Position numbers and translations under genes: made by a program. Below, piece after piece: positions 4,968 through 9,305 of a DNA stretch of 9,305 nucleotides. The stretch is from Candidatus Nealsonbacteria bacterium RIFCSPLOWO2_01_FULL_38_120 (lineage in GTDB: Bacteria; Patescibacteriota; Minisyncoccia; Minisyncoccales; GWA2-38-27). The DNA lies in contig MHMF01000018.1 of assembly GCA_001821475.1 (NCBI GenBank), positions 1 to 9,305 of the forward strand, read 5' to 3'. How positions within the stretch are numbered: position 1 is the first letter of the stretch; every line of letters begins with the position of its first letter. The notes under the pieces are model-generated. The model worked only from the letters and a program-made list of their open reading frames with translations, did not search any database and was not told the origin of the DNA.

Positions 4968-4991
4968 GCTTTGAATTACGAAATTCAAAGC
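4968..4991. promoter_or_regulatory. Operator-like perfect inverted repeat with overlapping promoter
   Basis: Perfect 10-bp arms GCTTTGAATT and AATTCAAAGC with a 4-nt spacer, 41 bp upstream of the GTG start of the DapB-like gene. On the minus strand the distal arm contains TTGAAT, and GATATT follows 16 nt later. These form a modest -35/-10 pair whose -35 lies inside the repeat. This is the usual geometry for a dimeric repressor site, though no regulator gene is seen nearby. Confidence 0.5.
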
Positions 4992-5054
4992 GTATTACAA
5001 CAAAAAGAACAACATTTTATGTATAGCACAATCCTAAAATAAAAGTCAAATTAT

Positions 5055-5089
5055 AAACAAAACAGGGGAAAACTTCCCCTGTTTTGTTT
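5055..5089 (-). terminator. Intrinsic terminator of the ferritin-like gene
   Basis: Perfect 16-bp inverted repeat (core ACAGGGGAA/TTCCCCTGT) with a 3-nt loop and a T-rich 3' side on the minus strand (GTTTTGTTTATAATTT). It starts 17 nt after the stop at 5107. Its symmetry would let it act in both directions. Confidence 0.9.
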
Positions 5090-5106
5090 AAATTTCCGGC
5101 AACTAA

Positions 5107-5388
5107 TTAACCCAAAAGCTCTCCGATTTCTTTTCTTCCATTTTCGGTTTCTTTGACCTGCTCCTCGTCAAAATGGAATAAAAGTTCAGCGAATTCTCCT
5201 ATATGTGTTTTCTCCTCCCTCGCTATATCCAATAAGACCTTTTTAAGCCCCTCGTTTTCCGTGAAAGCCGCCAACTGCTCATATAAAGAAACAGCGTCTA
5301 ACTCGGCTATCATCCCGACTCTGACTATCTCCTTGTCAATATCTTCTTTTCCAACCTTTGATAAATTTATCGGCAATGAAGACATCAT
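5107..5388 (-). CDS. Small ferritin-like protein, encapsulin-associated type
   Basis: 93 aa, two predicted helices plus an N-terminal extension. It closely resembles the ferritin-like domain fused to, or encoded beside, archaeal and bacterial encapsulins (EncFtn type). Such half-ferritins dimerise to form the di-iron ferroxidase site and oxidise Fe2+ for storage. Putative ligands are E29 (in IAELDAVSLYEQLA) and E59 with H62 (in DIAREEKTHIGEF), the ExxH pattern. DEEQVKE (74-80) and a short C-terminal helix follow. There is no recognisable encapsulin shell gene in the window, and the C-terminus (EIGELLG) lacks an obvious cargo-loading tail. A partner shell, if any, is elsewhere. The first two codons are both ATG and no Shine-Dalgarno is evident. 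A promoter lies 45-73 nt upstream and a strong terminator follows, so the gene is monocistronic. Confidence 0.85.
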   Translation of the reverse strand: MMSSLPINLSKVGKEDIDKEIVRVGMIAELDAVSLYEQLAAFTENEGLKKVLLDIAREEKTHIGEFAELLFHFDEEQVKETENGRKEIGELLG

Positions 5389-5432
5389 ATCATTTTTATT
5401 TTTTAAAAAAATACTCTATAGACCTTTTACTT

Positions 5433-5461
5433 AATATAACACGACCATTTTTAAAAAACAA
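5433..5461 (-). promoter_or_regulatory. Promoter of the ferritin-like gene
   Basis: On the minus strand TTGTTT (5456-5461), a 17-nt spacer, and TATATT (5433-5438) preceded by TG in the extended -10 position. The predicted start is near 5426, giving a leader of about 38 nt. Confidence 0.65.
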
Positions 5462-5580
5462 ATGGGGAAATTATTCATTAAGCCAAAACCAAAATTGATT
5501 TTTTAATTCCTGGCCAAATTTATAAGTGTTGGCATGAGAAAAAACACCAAGGTATGATTGCAATGACCGTTCCAATTAGA

Positions 5581-5668
5581 AAATGGTGTCAACTCTGAAT
5601 TTTTATCTAAATTTTTATTTGATTTAATCATACCATCATATCACAAAAATTCAGAGTTGACACCATTT
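5581..5668. repeat. 88-bp perfect-armed palindrome at the IS left end
   Basis: The first 24 nt (5581-5604) recur exactly in inverse orientation at 5645-5668, with 40 nt between. The left arm includes the terminal repeat, so the element carries an extra inverted copy of its own left end ahead of the promoter. It could act as a fold-back that blocks read-through transcription or translation of the transposase, or it could be a MITE-like derivative nested in the IS. The right arm contains TTGACA, 20 nt before the -10. Confidence 0.75.
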
Positions 5669-5679
5669 GCGCTGGCCAC

Positions 5680-5688
5680 TGGTATACT
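5680..5688 (+). promoter_or_regulatory. Extended -10 promoter of the transposase
   Basis: TGGTATACT matches TGnTATACT. A consensus -35 TTGACA lies upstream in the palindrome arm (5657-5662) but at a 20-nt spacing, so the extended -10 probably dominates. Expected start is near 5695, with a weak GAGG (5698-5701) before the ATG at 5713. Confidence 0.5.
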
Positions 5689-5712
5689 TTACAGTATGAG
5701 GTTTAAAAAAAC

Positions 5713-7014
5713 ATGTTGCAAAATGAATCGGTTAATGATTGGCTAAAATTAGTAAAAACTAACTCGGCCAACATTATGCAAACACTCGCAGAAAAAAAGT
5801 TGAATCCAAACAATTACTATCTATCGCAAGAAGCAAAGAAGCGTTTACGGTGGCTGTATATTCTGTATCACGACCAAAAAGGAAACGTATCGGCATCTGC
5901 CAGGAAAGTAGGAATTTCAAGAATGTGGATGTCGCATTTAAAACAAACATTCGAACACAATAACAAAGATCTGAGATGTCTGGAACCGGAATCGAAGGCT
6001 CCAAAAAATACAGGAAACAGAATTACGATATCTAAAAAGATTGAAAATCTCATCCTGCGAATCGGAGATGATTCGCTAAATGTCTGGGGCAAGAAGAAAA
6101 TATCGGAAACATTGAGGATAGAGCATAAAATTAGCGTGAGTCCGAACACGGTCAACAAATATCTGCATAAGCGCAAAAGAATCTGCCCGAAATTGTCGTT
6201 AAAAAACATAAAAGCATTTGAAGATAAAAAAATCCGTGATTCTGAAAATATATTACTAAAAGTGAAGTTCCGTCCGCCGAAGATACTCAAAGATTACGCG
6301 CCAGGAGCGTTGATTGAAAAGGATATGAAATACATAGGCAAAACAAGCAAAGACCACGTTGGCAAGCATCAGGAAAACTTCTGGCGCCAACACACAGAAG
6401 AAGACTCTTTCACAAGAATCGGGAAGCTGGGAATATCTGACGGACAAACCACGGAAATAGCAATTGCCCCGCGCAAATCTGCGAAGAAAAGATTCCCATT
6501 TGCCATAGCTTGCGAAAACACAGACAATGGATTTGAAAACAATAATGATTTTTCAAAAGAATTAAAAAAGGAGAATACATTCCATTTCTATTCCAACAGA
6601 AGCGCCCCGACAGACAATCCAAGAGTTGAGAGATCGCGCCTTACAGATGATGCAGAATTTTACAGCAGGGGTGGAAATGTCGCAGACAACTTGCAAAAAC
6701 AGAAAGAGATTACACAAAGACGGGAAGACTTCTACAACTTCAAACGCAGACATCAGGCATTGGCATATCTGACACCGATGGAGTTCTACGTTTTATGGAA
6801 AAAGAATCCAGCAGAAGCTTACACCATTACAGCCAAATGGCAGGAATATTTAAAGAAACAAAGATTGCGCTTGGCAACCAGCGGAAGAATTAAAAAGAAA
6901 GAACAAATCGAGACTTTAATGAAATTCATCGATGCTAAATTAAAACACAAAAAAGAGGAGGTCGAAGATGCTAAAAATCAATTGATCAACTGTAAACTAT
7001 GTTCGGTGGCTTGA
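5713..7014 (+). CDS. DDE transposase with integrase core (IS481/IS3-like)
   Basis: 433 aa, cut-and-paste or copy-out transposase for the surrounding IS. An N-terminal helix-turn-helix (about 57-80, GNVSASARKVGISRMWMS) is followed by a second HTH-like region (about 125-155), where VWGKKKISETL and SPNTVNKYL are typical of rve-family transposases. The integrase core has D204 (GALIEKDMKYIG), D271 (NTDNGFEN) and E306 (DNPRVERSRL), giving a D-35-E spacing. YNFKRRHQALAYLTPMEFY (341-359) is the usual C-terminal block, and the tail is lysine-rich and coiled. It is one uninterrupted frame with no programmed frameshift, which favours IS481-like over classical IS3. All three catalytic residues are present, so it may be active. 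From memory it resembles transposases frequent in Parcubacteria. No passenger gene is present. Confidence 0.9.
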   Translation: MLQNESVNDWLKLVKTNSANIMQTLAEKKLNPNNYYLSQEAKKRLRWLYILYHDQKGNVSASARKVGISRMWMSHLKQTFEHNNKDLRCLEPESKAPKNTGNRITISKKIENLILRIGDDSLNVWGKKKISETLRIEHKISVSPNTVNKYLHKRKRICPKLSLKNIKAFEDKKIRDSENILLKVKFRPPKILKDYAPGALIEKDMKYIGKTSKDHVGKHQENFWRQHTEEDSFTRIGKLGISDGQTTEIAIAPRKSAKKRFPFAIACENTDNGFENNNDFSKELKKENTFHFYSNRSAPTDNPRVERSRLTDDAEFYSRGGNVADNLQKQKEITQRREDFYNFKRRHQALAYLTPMEFYVLWKKNPAEAYTITAKWQEYLKKQRLRLATSGRIKKKEQIETLMKFIDAKLKHKKEEVEDAKNQLINCKLCSVA

Positions 7015-7026
7015 ACACTTTTGGAC

Positions 7027-7037
7027 GACACCATTTT
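7027..7037. repeat. Right terminal inverted repeat of the IS
   Basis: GACACCATTTT, the exact complement of 5580-5590. The similarity to the left end stops after these 11 bp. Confidence 0.7.
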
Positions 7038-7177
7038 GTACTGAATACTCGGAAAGGATAAAAATCTACGGATTGCCGACTAAAAATGTTATCGTTTTAC
7101 AAACCTAATGGTGTATCATATGTATCTGAACCTTTACATAGTCATAGGTAATGCACACAGACATATTGCTTAAAAAA

Positions 7178-8386
7178 CTATATTTTTCCGGTTTTTATTT
7201 TTTTTCTTATGCCCTCCACAAAGCTATTAAAAAAATAAATGTTATGGAAGGTTAAAAGCGCCAAGCCAGTGATTTCTTTCGCCTTCATCAAGTGCGAGAT
7301 ATAGTTTCTCTTGTAATTCCAACAGACAGAGCAGGAGCAGGTCAAGTCAAGCGGTTTTTCATCATTAAGAAACTTTGCCTGGCTTAAATTTAATTTCCCT
7401 GTTTTTGTAAAAGCGATTCCCCTTCTGGCGTAATGAGTCGGGACAGTGCAATCAAAAAAATCCACCCCGGATCTTATAATATTTTCTATATCCTCCAAGT
7501 GGCCTATGCCAAGAAGATGGCGCGGTCTTTCTTGAGGCAGATTATTCACGACTCTCGCAATCATATTTTTCATTATTTTTTTATCGTCCCCAAATTCTCC
7601 GCCAATGCCAAATCCGTCAAAATCCAAGCTAGCGATAAATCTGGCACTCTCCTCCCTTAAATCATAATATTTCCCGCCTTGGACAATGCCAAAAATAGAT
7701 TGCTCTGATTCTTTCGTTTTTATGCATATCTCCGCCCATTTATGGGTTTTAAGCAAAGACTTTTTAGTATAATCATAATCAGCATTAGGCGGAGTACACT
7801 CGTCAAAAGAAAAAATAATATCAGCTCCCAGCGCTTCCTGTATTTTTATTGACTCTCTAGGTCCCAAAAATATCTCCCGGCCGTCAATTGGGGACTTAAA
7901 AAATACTCCGTCGTTATTTATCCTTAACGACTTAGGATGGCCGCCTTCCTTAATTAAAGGAAGATCCCCTGCCCGCGTCGCTACGCGAAGCGATGCGGGC
8001 AGGGGAGCAAGCGAGCTTGCTCGCTTGCGAAATGTTGCAGGCGGGGCCATAATTTTCCCGATATTAAAATCCCTGCCAAACCCCAAGCTGAAAACTTGAA
8101 AACCGCCGGAATCAGTCATTAATGGTTTCGGCCAATTCATAAATTTATGAAGCCCCTTGCTTTTTTCAACAATTTTTTCTCCAGGCTTCAAATGCAAATG
8201 AAACGAATTAGCAATCAGAATTTGCGTTTTGGTCTTCAAAACCTCTTCGCTATTTAATGTTTTTACAACCGCTTGCGTGGCAACTGGAACCAAACAAGGC
8301 GTTTCCACAACGCCATGTTTAGTTCTTAAAATACCCAACCGCGCTTTGCTTTTTTTTGACTTTTTCAAAATCTTAAAATCAATCAT
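7178..8386 (-). CDS. tgt: Queuine/preQ1 tRNA-ribosyltransferase (Tgt)
   Basis: 402 aa. It exchanges guanine-34 of tRNAs with GUN anticodons for preQ1 (bacteria) or queuine. Seen: MTDSGGFQVFS with D92 (general base), GIVQGG (233-238), nucleophile D312 in VDFFDCTVPTHYARRG, and the zinc site C350, C352, C355, H381 in TCSCSVCWNYKR and LTFHN. The frame is intact and all catalytic residues are present. Residues about 111-155 form an insertion between the DSGG region and FFKSPIDG. Its centre (120-148) is encoded by the palindrome cluster at 7945-8028 and is alanine/arginine/leucine-rich, unlike the rest. No other queuosine gene lies in the window, so the base may be salvaged. The nuclease gene upstream is co-directional (87-nt gap). 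No Shine-Dalgarno is seen at 8386 and no clear terminator follows. Confidence 0.93.
   Translation of the reverse strand: MIDFKILKKSKKSKARLGILRTKHGVVETPCLVPVATQAVVKTLNSEEVLKTKTQILIANSFHLHLKPGEKIVEKSKGLHKFMNWPKPLMTDSGGFQVFSLGFGRDFNIGKIMAPPATFRKRASSLAPLPASLRVATRAGDLPLIKEGGHPKSLRINNDGVFFKSPIDGREIFLGPRESIKIQEALGADIIFSFDECTPPNADYDYTKKSLLKTHKWAEICIKTKESEQSIFGIVQGGKYYDLREESARFIASLDFDGFGIGGEFGDDKKIMKNMIARVVNNLPQERPRHLLGIGHLEDIENIIRSGVDFFDCTVPTHYARRGIAFTKTGKLNLSQAKFLNDEKPLDLTCSCSVCWNYKRNYISHLMKAKEITGLALLTFHNIYFFNSFVEGIRKKIKTGKI
7945..8028. repeat. Cluster of three palindromes inserted in frame in tgt
   Basis: Three adjacent hairpins fill 84 nt: CTTCCTT-AATTA-AAGGAAG (7945-7963), a 16-bp GC-rich stem with one mismatch and an 8-nt loop (7966-8005), and GCAAGCGAGC-TT-GCTCGCTTGC (8007-8028). 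The length is 28 codons, no stop is created, and the GC content is far above the surrounding gene. This is like the Rickettsia palindromic elements that insert in frame inside protein genes at tolerant surface loops. The loop of the large hairpin shares CGCTTCGCG with the palindrome at 33-83. Confidence 0.8.
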
Positions 8387-8436
8387 AAATTCAATAACAT
8401 TACAAACTATTCCCCGTATTTTCTACTTACTCATTT

Positions 8437-8451
8437 TTTATACGATCGTAT
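8437..8451 (-). promoter_or_regulatory. Putative tgt promoter with 12-bp palindrome
   Basis: TATAAA (8437-8442, minus strand) could serve as -10 for tgt, with the start 51 nt downstream. It overlaps a perfect palindrome ATACGATCGTAT (8440-8451), which might be an operator. The -35 is poor (TCTATT). tgt may instead be read through from the nuclease gene. Confidence 0.35.
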
Positions 8452-8473
8452 TAATTCTGAATAGATATACTTT

Positions 8474-9305
8474 TTATGAAAACACTTTTGCTATATTGTT
8501 TTGCTTGTTGAATGATGGGCATATTTCCTGGAAATCGCAATGGTCGCATAATCTAGTCGGCATTGGAAAAAATCCTTTGGTTTTTTTTATGTCATCAATT
8601 TTTTTCAGTATGCTGATTTTAATTTCAGAAGAATCCTTTTCCGCCACATCAAAATCCTTTATCCTTCCGCTGTCAAGAAAATAGAAAGAAACATGGCTTA
8701 CCTTATTGTTAAAATTTAATTCTGCCAGAAGCTTATAAAATTCCAGCTGAAAAAAACTCCCGTTTTCTTTACCGGTCTTGAAATCAATAACCCTTAAAGA
8801 GCCGTCTTCCAGCCGGTCTATCCTGTCAAACTTTCCGGAAATCATAATGCCTTCTCCCAATGGCTTTATCATATCTTCGTAATCCCCAAACGATTCCCAG
8901 ATATTTTTCGCCGGAACATAAAATAAAGAAGGATTTTTTTCTATTTTCAATAAATTTTTAAGCTGGCGCAAAGAATCTTTATAAACGCGCCTTTCGTGTT
9001 CTAAGTCAAAAAATCCGCCCGATTTTCCGAGGGGCGGAGCTTTGGTTGCGTCTATCTCTGAAAACCACGCCTTTTCCAAACACTTCTTAATCCCCTCAAA
9101 AGTTCTTTTCTTTTTAGGCAGATGATAAAATAAAGTAATCGCCCCATGCACCGCCTGGCCTTTTGTTTTATAATCCCTTGGCTTAAAAAATTGCTTTTTA
9201 ATTGGAGAAATTACAGGGTCAAGATAACTGAAATGATATTGCTTCTTGCATTTCTTGAAAAGCCCTAATTTTGAGTAAGAATAAATTTTAGAAAAATCAA
9301 TCTTT
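8474..9305 (-). CDS. PD-(D/E)XK nuclease with Fe-S cysteines (RecB/AddB/Cas4-like), 5' partial
   Basis: The reading frame stays open from the stop at 8474 to the window edge (about 276 codons visible, the first complete one at 9304). A GTG at 9151 is internal, because strong family sequence lies upstream. Positions from the edge: YSYSKLGLFKKC (8-19), GQAVHGAI with H53, GKFDRID with D160, VIDFKTGK with D174 and K176, QLEFYK (186-191), and CDHCDFQEIC (C253, C256, C262). C19 with the three C-terminal cysteines would form the 4Fe-4S cluster seen in AddB and Cas4 nucleases. No helicase motifs and no neighbouring cas genes are seen, so it is a stand-alone DNA exonuclease-type protein, probably for repair or recombination. 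Only a few residues are probably missing at the N-terminus. Confidence 0.88.
   Translation of the reverse strand, partial: KIDFSKIYSYSKLGLFKKCKKQYHFSYLDPVISPIKKQFFKPRDYKTKGQAVHGAITLFYHLPKKKRTFEGIKKCLEKAWFSEIDATKAPPLGKSGGFFDLEHERRVYKDSLRQLKNLLKIEKNPSLFYVPAKNIWESFGDYEDMIKPLGEGIMISGKFDRIDRLEDGSLRVIDFKTGKENGSFFQLEFYKLLAELNFNNKVSHVSFYFLDSGRIKDFDVAEKDSSEIKISILKKIDDIKKTKGFFPMPTRLCDHCDFQEICPSFNKQNNIAKVFS

Larger units (their letters stand above)
5580..7037 (+). mobile_element. Insertion sequence (IS481/IS3-like DDE element), apparently intact
   Basis: A 1458-bp element defined by 11-bp terminal inverted repeats (AAAATGGTGTC at 5580-5590; complement at 7027-7037) surrounding one complete transposase gene. 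The right repeat begins 13 nt after the transposase stop. No clear target-site duplication is seen directly outside the repeats, so the exact ends are uncertain by a few bases. It sits in the gap between the ferritin-like gene and tgt and interrupts no recognisable gene. The 120 bp to its left (from 5461) and 140 bp to its right contain nothing identifiable apart from the ferritin promoter. Confidence 0.8.

Noticed and set aside
2585..4982. Recurring TTACGAA heptamer (2589, 2725 inverted, 2771, 4976) as a shared regulator site
   Set aside because: About two occurrences are expected by chance on both strands at this base composition. Four copies, two within one palindrome, are not convincing.
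5482..5580. Remnant of a gene split by the IS (short open frames at 5482-5580 and 7038-7108)
   Set aside because: Both flanks read open for 23-33 codons and the right one ends in a plausible C-terminus, but neither resembles a known protein and such lengths occur by chance. Comparison with an IS-free relative would decide.
5696..5746. 15-codon frame overlapping the transposase start
   Set aside because: It lies at the predicted transcription start with no RBS. Too short and without other support for a leader peptide.
1..9305. CRISPR array, tRNA or rRNA genes
   Set aside because: No regularly spaced repeats and no cloverleaf-like or rRNA sequence were found on reading. The Cas4-like nuclease has no cas neighbours.

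Overview
The window looks like a chromosomal segment of an uncultivated Patescibacteria/CPR bacterium, most likely of Parcubacteria type. Three things suggest this. The sequence is AT-rich with short, tightly packed genes. It has a single-chain eukaryote/archaeal-style glycyl-tRNA synthetase. The DGR target, the integrase-type transposase and the PD-(D/E)XK nuclease resemble, from memory, protein families common in Parcubacteria. UGA ends three genes here (avd, the DGR target, the transposase), so the UGA-to-glycine code of Gracilibacteria/SR1 does not apply. The lineage is an inference without database support.

Left third (1-2940): a complete diversity-generating retroelement (DGR). From left to right it holds a reverse transcriptase (minus strand), an Avd-like four-helix-bundle gene on the opposite (plus) strand, the template repeat TR (1529-1647, sense on minus), a TR-RNA promoter candidate, a terminator, and the target gene (minus) whose last 40 codons are the variable repeat VR (2001-2119). 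TR and VR differ at 12 positions over 119 nt, and every difference lies at an adenine of the TR sense strand. This is the signature of adenine-specific mutagenic retrohoming. Unusually, avd lies antisense in the spacer between TR and RT and overlaps the 5' end of the RT gene. Upstream of the target is a large imperfect palindrome of about 237 bp.

Middle (2938-5460): three minus-strand genes, each with its own signals. They are glyS, a truncated DapB-like Rossmann-domain protein with an operator-like inverted repeat upstream, and a small ferritin-like protein of the encapsulin-associated type with a good extended -10 promoter. Perfect hairpin terminators follow the last two. A nested palindrome lies in front of glyS.

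Right (5580-7037): an apparently intact insertion sequence with one uninterrupted DDE transposase, 11-bp terminal inverted repeats and an additional perfect 24-bp inverted copy of its left end.

Right edge (7178-9305): tgt (queuine/tRNA-guanine transglycosylase), carrying an in-frame cluster of three palindromes, preceded by a RecB/AddB/Cas4-like PD-(D/E)XK nuclease that runs off the window. Both are on the minus strand.

The most notable content is the DGR with its inverted avd, and the palindromic element translated inside tgt.
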